Source: CAYRNY01 sp964425755
Lineage (GTDB): Bacteria > Chloroflexota > Anaerolineae > Aggregatilineales > Aggregatilineaceae
Length of the DNA stretch: 64,000 nt
Assembly: GCA_964425755.1 (NCBI GenBank)
Contig: CAYRNY010000019.1
Span: 1 to 64,000 of the forward strand
Direction: 5' to 3'
The notes below the pieces were generated by a model, which worked only from the letters and a program-made list of their open reading frames with translations, had not been told where the DNA came from and did no database searches. How positions within the stretch are numbered: the first letter of the stretch is position 1; the number at the start of each line of letters is the position of its first letter. The translations under genes and the position numbers were made by a program. Positions 25,837-34,541 of this stretch are shown one piece after another.

Positions 25837-28800
25837 TCAGTCGTCGCCGGACTCGATCTTCTGCTTGATCACTTCGCGGGGCTTGCTGCCTTCTTTCTGC
25901 GGCCCGACGATGCTCTCTTGTTCCATGATGTCGATCAGGCGTGCCGCGCGCGTGTAACCGATGCGCAGCCGCCGTTGGAGCAGCGAGATCGACGCCTTGT
26001 TCAGCCGTTGCACCAGCTCGACCGCTTCTTCATAAAGCTCATCGCGTTCGGAATCTTCGTCGCTGTCTTCGGTCCACAGCGGGGTTTGAGTCGGTTCGCT
26101 GGACCGGCGGCGCGGCTCTGAGTCGGCCCGCGCGGCCTGCCCGGCGGCACGGCCAAACGAGATGTTCTGGTGCGGCGAGGCCAGCGTTTCGCGATCGCCG
26201 GCGTCGGCCTGGTCGAGCGCCAGCCCTTTCCAGTAACGCGTGATCGTGCTGATCTCCTGGTCGGAGACGAACACGCCCTGCATGCGCAGCGGGGCCGCCG
26301 CATCCGGTGACTGGTAGAGCAGGTCGCCACGACCGAGCAGTTTTTCCGCGCCCGGCTGGTCGAGGATCACGCGCGAGTCGACCGAGGACGCCACCGCGAA
26401 CGCGATGCGGGCGGGGAAGTTGGCCTTGATTAGCCCCGTGATGATGTCCACCGAGGGGCGCTGCGTCGAGATGATCAGGTGGATGCCTGTCGCGCGCGCC
26501 ATCTGCGCAAGCCGTGCCAGCAGGCGCTCGGTTTCGTCCGGCGCGAGCATCATCAGGTCGGCCAGTTCATCCACCACCACCACGTAATACGGCATCTTGT
26601 CGCCGCTGTCGCCCACTTTGCGGTTGTAGTCGAGAATGTTCCGCGCCGCGATCGAGGCGAACTTGCGGTAGCGCTCTTCCATCTCGCGCTGGACCCATTG
26701 CAGCACGCCGACGATGCGCTCCAGCTCGACCACCACCGGCGCGACCAGGTGCGGGATGCCGTTATAGCTGGTCAGCTCGACACGTTTGGGGTCCACCATG
26801 ATGAACTGCAAATCCTCGGGGGTGTTTTGCAGCAGCAGGCTCGCGATGATCGAGTTCACACACACGGACTTGCCGGAACCGGTGGTCCCGGCGATTAACA
26901 GGTGCGGCATCGCGGTGAGATCAGCCGCGACGGGCGTGCCATCGACCGCCAGGCCGAGCGCGAGTCGCAGATTGGAGTCGATGCGGCGGAACTCCGGCGA
27001 GTCCATAATATCGTACAGGCTCACCAGCGAAACCTCGTCGTTAGGCACCTCGATGCCGACGAAGCCTTTACCCGGCACCGGCGCTTCGATGCGGATCGTT
27101 TTGGCGGCCAGTGCCAGCGCGATATCCGCGTCCAGTTTTGCGATCTGGTTCACCTTGATGCGCGTCTTCTTGCCGCCGCGCCCGATCAGGTAGTCCGGCT
27201 CCACGCCGAACTGGGTGATCACCGGGCCGGGGTTGACCTCGACCACTTTGCCCGGCGCGCCGAAGCTGGCGAGCGTATCCTCGATCACGCGTGCCTTGTC
27301 GAGCAGGATCTCGTCGTTGATGCGCTGTTCGTCGCCTTTCTTCAGCAGCTTGCGGAAGTCCGGCACGGTCCAGGTCTGGTCATCCTTTGCCGGGGCGTGC
27401 GTGCGGCGTTCGGGCGTGTGCTTGCCGTTGCCGGTGCCGGCGTCGTCGCGCTCTTGCTGGCGGGCGACGGGTATCGCGGACGGGCCGCGCCCTTCGATGT
27501 TGTGGCGGCGGATTCTTGGGGCGGGACGCTCGCTGGCTTTTTGTGTGGGTTGTTCGGCGGGCTGCGTCGCGTCTTCGCCGGGCGCGGCGCGGGACTGGCG
27601 CTCCGCCTTGGCGTCCGGCTGGTTGCTGCCTGCCGGATTCGCGCTCTGCGCGTCCTTCGCGGGCGGTGTCGCGTCCGCGTCTTCGGCGCGTGCAGTCCTA
27701 TCCGGCGCGGGATCGTCCGCGTCCGTTTTGTCCGCCGCTTTCGCGGCTGCGGCTGCCCGCGTGGGGGGGTCTGCCGGTTTTTCTGGTTCCTTCGCGGGTT
27801 CCTTGTCCGGCGCGTCAGCCTTACCAGGCGGGTTCGCGGCCTCAGGCGGCGCTTTGCGCCCGGATTGCGCGGCGTCACCGGCCACGTTATCCGCTGCGTC
27901 CTGCCCCTGATCGGTATCGACCTGATCGTCGTCATCTTCGCTACCGGTGCTGGCCTTGCGCGCCTGTTCCAGGCGACGCTCGCTCTCCCGACGCCGCGCG
28001 ATCAGGTCGGGCCGTGCGGGGCGGGCGGGGCGCTCGAAGGGCACGACTTTCTCATCCGCTTTGCCATCTGCCGGGTCGCCGGTCGAATCATTCGCCGGAT
28101 CGTCGTCCGCGTTGACCGGCTCGCTGATGTCGCGCACCGGGCGGCGGTGCGGCGGGATGATGTCGGCGCCGGCCCCCTGCCGTTCGGAGACGCTGGCCGT
28201 TTTTTGGCGCTCGCGCATCTGGCGCAGCGCCTCGACCCGCGCGTCGAGATCGCCGCGTTCGGCGTCGCGTGGTTCGGACGCCGCTTCTTCCGCCCGGTCG
28301 TCCTCTACATTGTCCGCGTCGCGGCGGCGACCCAATAACGCGGCTCCGGCTGCACCGGCTGCACCTGCAACGACCGTCCCTGCAAGCCCCAGGCCCTGGC
28401 CGCGTTCGCGTTGTTCGGCACGCGGGCTGGATTCGGCGGTGCGCGGTGATGCTTCGCTGCGTGCGTCCTGAGCGGGCCGGTCCGGGCGCTTGAAGCGACT
28501 CACGTTGTCGCTGCGGTCGGATTCGTCCACGCGTGTGGCGCGTGGATTCGCGAACGTCGGGGCGGGCTTCTCCGCGTTGGAATCTGTGCGTTCGGCACGC
28601 GCGGGGCTGGCTGCTGCGGATTCCGGTGCCTCTGCATCGCGTTTGGCCGCCGTGCGTTCAGGCTGCCGCGACGGGCGATCTGCGTTCTGGCCGGTGGCGC
28701 CGGACTCGGCGGGTTCCCCGTCATCGTGATCGCGTTCCTGCCCGGTGTTCCTGCCGCGCAACCGGGCGAAGATCCCGCCCTGGCGCGTTTCGCTTTGGTC

Positions 28801-31581
28801 GGCCTGATCGGTCGCGGTGTCGTCGCCCGTTTTGTCGGAAGCCTGCGTCGTATCCGGTTTGGCGTCGCGGTTGCGGTCGGCGGCGTTGGGGCGCGGCGGC
28901 ACGGGGATATCCGGCTTGTCCTCGTCGCCAGCCTTACCGGCTGCGCCGGGATCGTCGCTCGCCCGGCGCGCGAAACGGGCGAAGCGTCCCCGGCGTGACG
29001 CGCGCCGATCCGCGTCAGCGCCGGATGCAGGTTTTTCGTCGGCGTGGTTCGTGGGCGCGTCGTCTTCCGCTGCTTCGGACTTGCCGCGCCGCAAAAAGCC
29101 GAACAGCTTGCCCTTGCCGGATTCGCCCTGCTCGGCGGTTTGATCGGCGTTCTGGCTTGTTTCACCGGCGGTGCTGGCCCCGGCCTCTTTCGCCGTGCGG
29201 TTTGCGTCCGTATCGGCGCTGTCGGATGCGCTGCGCAGATGTGGCAGGCGGCGACGCGGCGGTGTGTGCGCGGCATCGCGCGTCTGCTCGCCGCCGGTCG
29301 TGTCGATCGATTCGGCGTCATCCTCGCCGCTTCCTATACCGCGCCGGTTGATGCGCGGGGCGGGACGTGCTGCGGATTCACCGGCGGGCGTGCTGGCGTC
29401 TTCGGCATCCGTCGCGCTGGCTTGAGCTGCCATCGTGCCGGGGCGTCCGGGGATGGGCTTGGGCGTGCCTGCCGCCGCGGTGCGCCCGGTGTCGGTGGCT
29501 GCCTGCTGCAGTTCAAGCTGCTGCGGTTGATCGCCGGGGCGCTGGACGGGCGCGGACTTGGCTTTCAACATGCGGCGGGCGGCGCGGCGCTGGGCGCGGT
29601 CCTCGCGTGTGAAATGGACGAAGCTGAATATCCCCGTCAGCCCGGCGATGAAGGTCCAGATCTCCACCACGGTGAGGTCGAAGGTCAGCATCAGCCCGAT
29701 CACCAGCCACGCCACCAGCACCGATATCGTGCCGAAATCGAGCAGTTGGCTCAGCAGCAGGATGTAAATCTGGTGTCCGATCCAGCCGCCCCCTTCGCCA
29801 TCCTCAAGCGCCAGCTCGCGCGAGTAGGGGCGGAACGCTTCGACCGAAGGCTGCACGTTGTCGAAGAGCTGGACCATGTGCAGCCATGCCAGCGCGCAGG
29901 TGAACAGCAAGATCATGCCCAGCACGCGGAAGTAGTCCAGCTCGATGCCCTCTTCCGAAAAGCTCTCGCGCATCAGCCAGATGCCGACCCAAAACGCGGC
30001 GACCGGCAGCACGAGTTTGCCCCAGCCGAATAACTGCGACAGGATGTTGTTCAACGCGTAGGTCAGGCCGCTTTCCGGCTCCGGCAGCACGCCGAATGTT
30101 ACCGACGGGATCACCGAGAAGAACAGCACCAGCGCGAACGCGACCAGCATGACCCCGACCAGGTCGATCTTGCGGTCGAAGTCAAGCCCCTGGTGCATCG
30201 AGAGCGCGGTCTTTTCCTTCTTGCCGCTGGGCAGCGGTCTGCGGCTGGCTGCCGACGCGCTGCGCGATGAGCGTGTGCTGCGTGTCGATTTGCGCGTCTT
30301 GCTGCTGCGCGACGTGGCCTTATCGCTCCGGCTGCCGGGTTGCCCGCGTGACGGGCTGCGGCGCGACGTACGCGCGGTTTCTGAGGTGCCGGCAGCCGCG
30401 TTACGCCCGCGTGACGGGCGCTGCGTGGTGCCTGGCGCCGCGCCGCGCGCAGATGCGCTTGAGCGCGATCCGGGGCGTCCGGTGTCTCGCGACGGGCGCT
30501 TGTCGTCTTTTTTGCCTTTGCTCTTGCGCAGCCCGAACGAGAAGCGGCCCTTACCGCTATCCTTCTGGTCTTTGTCGTCTTTGTCGCCCCTGCCGGGGAC
30601 CGGGCGCGTCCCACTGCGCGCGCCGAACCGGTCGCGCTGAGACTCCGAGCGCGAGGGTAAGCTCCCCCGGTCCGTGTCGCGGTCACGCGTGAACGTCTGG
30701 CGGCCCGAGCCAAAGCTGCTGCCGCTGCTGCGGTCGCGGTCTTGATCCTGGTCGCGGTCACGCGTGAACGTCTGGCGGCCCGAGCCGAAGCTGCTGCCGC
30801 TGCTGCGGTCGCGATCCTGGTCCTGGTCGCGGTCACGCGTGAACGTCTGGCGGCCCGAGCCAAAGCTGCTGCCGCTGCTGCGGTCGCGGTCCGGCGTGCC
30901 GAGGTAGGAAGCCCGGTCGCCCGGACGCGAGGGACGTCTGTCCGGGGTACGCGACCGGTCGTCTTCCGCGCCGGTCGGGCGGCGAAACTGGCTGCCGGTG
31001 GAGTCCTGCCCGCGCGCGCGGGCCAGGCTGCGCTCGTCTACGCTGTTGCCCAGAAATGGCTTCCTGCCGGGTGCCCTGTCATCTGCATTGTCGTCATCCG
31101 TGCCGAAGCGCTGCCGCAACCACCCGGGCCCCTCACCCGCGTCTTTGCCTTTGTCGCGGCTCCTGGCATCCTTGTCCTTGTCTTTGCCGCCCCCGAGACC
31201 CAGGAAGCCGCGGCCTTTGTTTTGCTTGCCTTTGGCGTCATCCCTGCGTTTCGCGTTGCGACTCCCACGATCGGCACTCTTGCGGCGCGGCTGGCCGAAG
31301 CGCCCGGTAGCCTGCGCGGGCCGGTCGCTTTCCTTGTCTTTGCCGCCGCCCAAGCTCAAGCCGAGGAAACCCCGCCCACCGGACTCCTCATCCTTACCGG
31401 TATCCGGTCTGCCGCGTTCGGCAGGACGGTCACGCCGCAGGTTGCGATAGGACGAGAACTGGTCATCATCCAGTGCATCGCTATCGCCGCGCCCACGGTC
31501 GCGCGTGCGCCAGTCATCGCGGCGTGGGGCTTGTTTGTCGGCCTTTTTGTCGTTGTTCTTCCGTCTGCCCGGTAGTCTCAT
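25837..31581 (-). CDS. ftsK: FtsK/SpoIIIE DNA translocase with very long charged linkers
   Basis: At 1914 residues this is more than twice the length of typical FtsK. Residues 1-465 are a low-complexity, Arg/Asp/Lys/Gly-rich region with internal repeats. Residues about 470-650 hold the FtsK_4TM membrane part. Residues about 655-1400 are a second charged Ala/Asp/Arg-rich linker. The motor follows, with Walker A GTTGSGKS near 1566 and Walker B VVVVDELADLMM, and the C-terminal winged-helix gamma domain (SISLLQRRLRIGYTRAARLID) that reads polar DNA motifs. Function: pumping chromosome DNA through the closing septum. The N-terminal linker may span crowded division machinery. Promoter is at 31710-31718 and terminator at 25776-25809. 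Confidence 0.95.
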   Translation of the reverse strand: MRLPGRRKNNDKKADKQAPRRDDWRTRDRGRGDSDALDDDQFSSYRNLRRDRPAERGRPDTGKDEESGGRGFLGLSLGGGKDKESDRPAQATGRFGQPRRKSADRGSRNAKRRDDAKGKQNKGRGFLGLGGGKDKDKDARSRDKGKDAGEGPGWLRQRFGTDDDNADDRAPGRKPFLGNSVDERSLARARGQDSTGSQFRRPTGAEDDRSRTPDRRPSRPGDRASYLGTPDRDRSSGSSFGSGRQTFTRDRDQDQDRDRSSGSSFGSGRQTFTRDRDQDQDRDRSSGSSFGSGRQTFTRDRDTDRGSLPSRSESQRDRFGARSGTRPVPGRGDKDDKDQKDSGKGRFSFGLRKSKGKKDDKRPSRDTGRPGSRSSASARGAAPGTTQRPSRGRNAAAGTSETARTSRRSPSRGQPGSRSDKATSRSSKTRKSTRSTRSSRSASAASRRPLPSGKKEKTALSMHQGLDFDRKIDLVGVMLVAFALVLFFSVIPSVTFGVLPEPESGLTYALNNILSQLFGWGKLVLPVAAFWVGIWLMRESFSEEGIELDYFRVLGMILLFTCALAWLHMVQLFDNVQPSVEAFRPYSRELALEDGEGGGWIGHQIYILLLSQLLDFGTISVLVAWLVIGLMLTFDLTVVEIWTFIAGLTGIFSFVHFTREDRAQRRAARRMLKAKSAPVQRPGDQPQQLELQQAATDTGRTAAAGTPKPIPGRPGTMAAQASATDAEDASTPAGESAARPAPRINRRGIGSGEDDAESIDTTGGEQTRDAAHTPPRRRLPHLRSASDSADTDANRTAKEAGASTAGETSQNADQTAEQGESGKGKLFGFLRRGKSEAAEDDAPTNHADEKPASGADADRRASRRGRFARFARRASDDPGAAGKAGDEDKPDIPVPPRPNAADRNRDAKPDTTQASDKTGDDTATDQADQSETRQGGIFARLRGRNTGQERDHDDGEPAESGATGQNADRPSRQPERTAAKRDAEAPESAAASPARAERTDSNAEKPAPTFANPRATRVDESDRSDNVSRFKRPDRPAQDARSEASPRTAESSPRAEQRERGQGLGLAGTVVAGAAGAAGAALLGRRRDADNVEDDRAEEAASEPRDAERGDLDARVEALRQMRERQKTASVSERQGAGADIIPPHRRPVRDISEPVNADDDPANDSTGDPADGKADEKVVPFERPARPARPDLIARRRESERRLEQARKASTGSEDDDDQVDTDQGQDAADNVAGDAAQSGRKAPPEAANPPGKADAPDKEPAKEPEKPADPPTRAAAAAKAADKTDADDPAPDRTARAEDADATPPAKDAQSANPAGSNQPDAKAERQSRAAPGEDATQPAEQPTQKASERPAPRIRRHNIEGRGPSAIPVARQQERDDAGTGNGKHTPERRTHAPAKDDQTWTVPDFRKLLKKGDEQRINDEILLDKARVIEDTLASFGAPGKVVEVNPGPVITQFGVEPDYLIGRGGKKTRIKVNQIAKLDADIALALAAKTIRIEAPVPGKGFVGIEVPNDEVSLVSLYDIMDSPEFRRIDSNLRLALGLAVDGTPVAADLTAMPHLLIAGTTGSGKSVCVNSIIASLLLQNTPEDLQFIMVDPKRVELTSYNGIPHLVAPVVVELERIVGVLQWVQREMEERYRKFASIAARNILDYNRKVGDSGDKMPYYVVVVDELADLMMLAPDETERLLARLAQMARATGIHLIISTQRPSVDIITGLIKANFPARIAFAVASSVDSRVILDQPGAEKLLGRGDLLYQSPDAAAPLRMQGVFVSDQEISTITRYWKGLALDQADAGDRETLASPHQNISFGRAAGQAARADSEPRRRSSEPTQTPLWTEDSDEDSERDELYEEAVELVQRLNKASISLLQRRLRIGYTRAARLIDIMEQESIVGPQKEGSKPREVIKQKIESGDD
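30676..30891 (-). repeat. Three tandem 75-bp in-frame repeats inside ftsK
   Basis: Copies begin at 30676, 30751 and 30826 and are nearly identical. Each encodes a 25-residue unit containing SSGSSFGSGRQTFTRDRD. The identity is at DNA level, so the copy number may vary between strains. Confidence 0.92.
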
Positions 31582-31709
31582 AGCCTAATTACCTGCATCA
31601 TTTCCGGTTACCAGTGCGTCATGTGGTGGACGGGACATCAGCCTTACGAAACATCAGGACTGGGTTCGCATTGCGCCGTGTGTGGCCGGTGATGAAGTGG
31701 GTTGCCTGG

Positions 31710-31718
31710 ATTATACCA
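31710..31718 (-). promoter_or_regulatory. Extended -10 promoter of ftsK
   Basis: The minus strand reads TGGTATAAT, preceded by TA and followed by CC. The predicted start leaves a leader of about 120 bases. Confidence 0.5.
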
Positions 31719-31954
31719 TATTCGCACATTTGTGCTAGTGCGCGTTCATAGCCTGCCATCCTCAGGATATACCAAAATCAGGCAATCACCAAGTGGCGCT
31801 TTCGTCCCCCATCTGTACGGAAATTGTAAGGGGAACGGTTGGCGCGCGGGCTGCCTGCTCGGGATGTTCACCGGGCGGGGGAACGGGTGACGTTATTCAC
31901 CGGTATGCGACAGGGATTTGCAAAAAAACGGTTTCGGCTTTGGTCAAGGGCGGC

Positions 31955-31960
31955 TATAAT
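31955..31960 (+). promoter_or_regulatory. -10 box of the ABC importer operon
   Basis: TATAAT lies 112 bases before the first permease. The -35 (TTTCGG region) is poor, which would fit activator control. Confidence 0.4.
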
Positions 31961-31978
31961 TGCCCGAAAATCCGTTAC

Positions 31979-31998
31979 ATTATCACGCTGGTGATAAT
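31979..31998 (+). promoter_or_regulatory. Perfect palindrome in the importer leader, operator candidate
   Basis: ATTATCAC and GTGATAAT flank GCTG. GTTAC just before and GTAAC at 32006-32010 extend the symmetry with a bulge. It sits about 20 bases downstream of the -10 box, the position of a repressor operator; no T-run makes a terminator. Confidence 0.5.
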
Positions 31999-32072
31999 CT
32001 TTATCGTAACAGGCGATTGCGATGACCGCACAAAACAATAGCTCGGTTGTAGATACGGGATAAGGTGCTTCT

Positions 32073-33239
32073 ATGGCAACAACTGCACAGCGTTCTTCTC
32101 CGCCTGCCACGCCTTCCCGCCGTGTGTCCCTGGCCCGGTTATGGCCCGCGATTCAAAGTCTACTGATCCCGCTGTTGTCGGTGTTCACGGCAGTGCTGGT
32201 TGGTTCGGTGCTGATTCTGCTGGATGGGCGCGACCCGATCACGGCATTTGAAGGGTTGTTCGAAGGCGCGTTTTTGGAACCGCGCGGGTTGCTGGCGACA
32301 TTTCGTAATATGACGCCGCTTGTGTTGTCGGGGCTGGCCGTCGCTTTTGCGTTCAAGAGCGGGCTGTTCAACATCGGCGTGCAGGGCCAGTTGATCATCG
32401 GCTCGGTGGTCGCTGCCTGGGTCGGGTTTGCGGTTAAGGGCTTGCCCCCGCTGTTGCACATCAGCCTGGCGATCGGGGCGGCGATGCTGGCCGGCGGCCT
32501 GTGGGCCGGCATCGCGGGCGCGCTGAAAGCCTACGCCGACGCGCACGAGGTGATCACCACGATCATGCTCAACTACATCGCGGCCCAGTTCGCCGGGTGG
32601 TTGATCTCTACCGGCAGCGACGGTTCGCGTCCGGGGCCGTTTGCCAGCCCGGAAGCGGCGAACGACGCTATCGCGCGCACGCCGAGCATTCTGGACAGCG
32701 CCAAACTGCCGGTGATCTACCGCGTGCCGCCAAATTTTGACCTGCACGTGGGCATTTTCATCGCGATCATCGCCTCGGTGTTGATCGCGTTCCTGCTCTA
32801 CCGCACGACGTTCGGCTTCCAACTGCGCATGACGGGACACAGCCCCAGCGCGGCGGAGTACGCGGGCGTGAACGTTAAGCAGGTCACGATCGCCACGATG
32901 GTGATTGCCGGATTCCTCGCCGGGCTGGCGGGTGGAATCCAGACGCTCGGCGTGCACCATGGTTATGAGGGCAACCAGTCGCTCGGCCTGGGCTTCGATG
33001 GCATTACAGTGGCGTTCCTGGCGGCCAACAACCCGATCGGTGTGAACTTCTCCGCGTTTCTCTTCGGGGCGATGGACGCCGGTACGACGCGCATGGCGCT
33101 GAGCGCGAACGTGGCGAAGGAACTGATCCAGGTGATCCAGGCGTTGATTTTGATGTTCGTGGCGGCAGACCAGATCATCCGGCGCGTCTATCGCCTCGGT
33201 GAGCGTTCTGGCCGCAAGCTCACGCTGAGTGGTGAGTAA
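32073..33239 (+). CDS. Nucleoside-type ABC importer permease (YufP-like)
   Basis: The 388-residue integral membrane protein of the BPD_transp_2 family has about eight to ten hydrophobic helices. Family landmarks include AFKSGLFNIGVQGQL and the cytoplasmic-loop stretch MTGHSPSAAEYAGVNV. It pairs with the second permease 15 bases downstream and with the ATPase at 34542. No BMP-type substrate-binding lipoprotein is nearby, so the binding protein must be elsewhere or missing. The usual substrates of this subfamily are nucleosides or purine derivatives. Confidence 0.9.
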   Translation: MATTAQRSSPPATPSRRVSLARLWPAIQSLLIPLLSVFTAVLVGSVLILLDGRDPITAFEGLFEGAFLEPRGLLATFRNMTPLVLSGLAVAFAFKSGLFNIGVQGQLIIGSVVAAWVGFAVKGLPPLLHISLAIGAAMLAGGLWAGIAGALKAYADAHEVITTIMLNYIAAQFAGWLISTGSDGSRPGPFASPEAANDAIARTPSILDSAKLPVIYRVPPNFDLHVGIFIAIIASVLIAFLLYRTTFGFQLRMTGHSPSAAEYAGVNVKQVTIATMVIAGFLAGLAGGIQTLGVHHGYEGNQSLGLGFDGITVAFLAANNPIGVNFSAFLFGAMDAGTTRMALSANVAKELIQVIQALILMFVAADQIIRRVYRLGERSGRKLTLSGE

Positions 33240-33254
33240 GCAGGAAGACGACTG

Positions 33255-34259
33255 ATGAGCGAAGCACAAATCGGACTTGCAATTATTGCGACCATCAACG
33301 CCACGATCCGCTTTTCCGTGCCGATCACGCTCGGCGCGCTCAGCGGCATTCTGAGCGAACGTTCCTCGATCGTCAACATCGGGATCGAGGGCATGATGTT
33401 GATGGCGGCGTTTACCGGGTTCATGGCGAACGTGGCGCTCAGCGCGAGCGGCGTCGACCCGGCACTGCAGGCGGCCCCGGTGCGGCTGGGGCTGGCGATC
33501 CTGGTGGCGCTGCTGACGGGCGGCGTCTTGGGCTTGCTGCACGGCCTGCTGTCGATCCAGTTTCGCGTGGACCAGATCGTCAGCGGCACGGTGATCAACA
33601 TCCTGGCGCTGGGCCTGACGGGGTACTTCTACGAGCTGGACACCCCGACGATGGGCAAGCTGCCCAATGTGATCAATAACCCCTGGACACAAGCAGACTC
33701 GGTCAAACTCCAGATTGCCGACAATTTCAGTTTCTACCTGCCTTACGACATCGGGCGCATCCTGTTCGACAAGGACATCATCACCTACGCGACGCTGGCG
33801 CTGGTGTTCGTGCTCGGTTGGGCGCTGTACAAGACCACGTGGGGCCTGCGCACGCGTTCGATCGGTGAGAACCCCCGCGCGGCGGATACGCTCGGCATCA
33901 ACGTGTACCGCATGCAGTACACGAACCTGTTTCTGGGCGGCATGCTCGCCGGGCTGGGCGGCGGATTCCTGACGCTGGCGGCGGTGGGCATCTTTGAGCA
34001 GAATATGACCACCGGGCGCGGGTTCATCGCGTTGGCCGTGATGATTTTCGGCAATTGGCGACCTTCGGGAGCGTTAAAAGGCGCGTTGTTGTTCGGGTTC
34101 GCTACGGCGCTGCAGGGACAGTTGCAGCAGTTCGGGATCGACCTGCCGCACCAACTGGTCGGGATGCTGCCGTATATTCTGACGATCATCGTCCTGGCGG
34201 GCTTTATGGGCCGCGCGCGGCCCCCGGCGCACGTCGGGAAGGCGTATGTGCAAGAGTAG
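33255..34259 (+). CDS. Nucleoside-type ABC importer permease (YufQ-like)
   Basis: The 334-residue second permease of the importer shows the subfamily start LGALSGILSERSSIVNIGIEGMML and the loop ENPRAADTLGINV that contacts the ATPase. About eight membrane helices are present. The gene begins 15 bases after the first permease, so the two are in one operon. The ATPase gene follows only after a 282-base gap. Confidence 0.9.
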   Translation: MSEAQIGLAIIATINATIRFSVPITLGALSGILSERSSIVNIGIEGMMLMAAFTGFMANVALSASGVDPALQAAPVRLGLAILVALLTGGVLGLLHGLLSIQFRVDQIVSGTVINILALGLTGYFYELDTPTMGKLPNVINNPWTQADSVKLQIADNFSFYLPYDIGRILFDKDIITYATLALVFVLGWALYKTTWGLRTRSIGENPRAADTLGINVYRMQYTNLFLGGMLAGLGGGFLTLAAVGIFEQNMTTGRGFIALAVMIFGNWRPSGALKGALLFGFATALQGQLQQFGIDLPHQLVGMLPYILTIIVLAGFMGRARPPAHVGKAYVQE

Positions 34260-34541
34260 GCAGGTTACAGTTTTAGGCGTTCGCCACCGGTTCAAGACCG
34301 AGGGCCAGGCAAGCAGAAGCCCGCTGAAGGGGCTGCAAAACGAGTGCCTTTTAGTGCACTTGCCGTTGCTGTAGCGCACGGGCGGGCCGCGCCGGAGCAA
34401 CTGCCCGCGCACAGTTTGATAACCGAAAACCAATGGGCTGAACTGATAACTGTGGGCTGAGAACGGATCATTGACAACCGATCACCCAAGCCAACGAACC
34501 GTGAACTGCCAACTATCTGCTATTTTAAGACGGACAAGCAA
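34260..34541. repeat. Intergenic region with AACCGA-like short repeats
   Basis: The distal part (about 34415-34515) is a degenerate array of AAC-containing heptad-like units (ATAACCGAAAACC, TGAACTGATAACTG, TTGACAACCGATC). The start carries CAGTTTTAGGCGTTC, which recurs with one change near 50454 beside another AACCGAAAACC. Small hairpins also occur (AGCCC/GGGCT). No gene is seen. Confidence 0.4.

Larger units (their letters stand above)
31582..32072. other. Divergent intergenic region between ftsK and the ABC importer
   Basis: The region is less GC-rich than its flanks. It holds the ftsK promoter (31710-31718), a plus-strand -10 box (31955-31960) and a palindrome (31979-31998). Small frames in it have no recognisable content. 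Confidence 0.6.

Noticed and set aside
30676..30891. CRISPR-like repeat array
   Set aside because: The three repeats are contiguous, in frame, and encode part of the FtsK linker; there are no spacers.
31793..32041. 82-codon frame in the ftsK/ABC intergenic region
   Set aside because: It covers the promoter and palindrome, has no SD and no protein-like composition.
34280..34300. tRNA-like GGTTCAAGACC string
   Set aside because: It resembles a T-arm, but no acceptor, D or anticodon stems fit around it.
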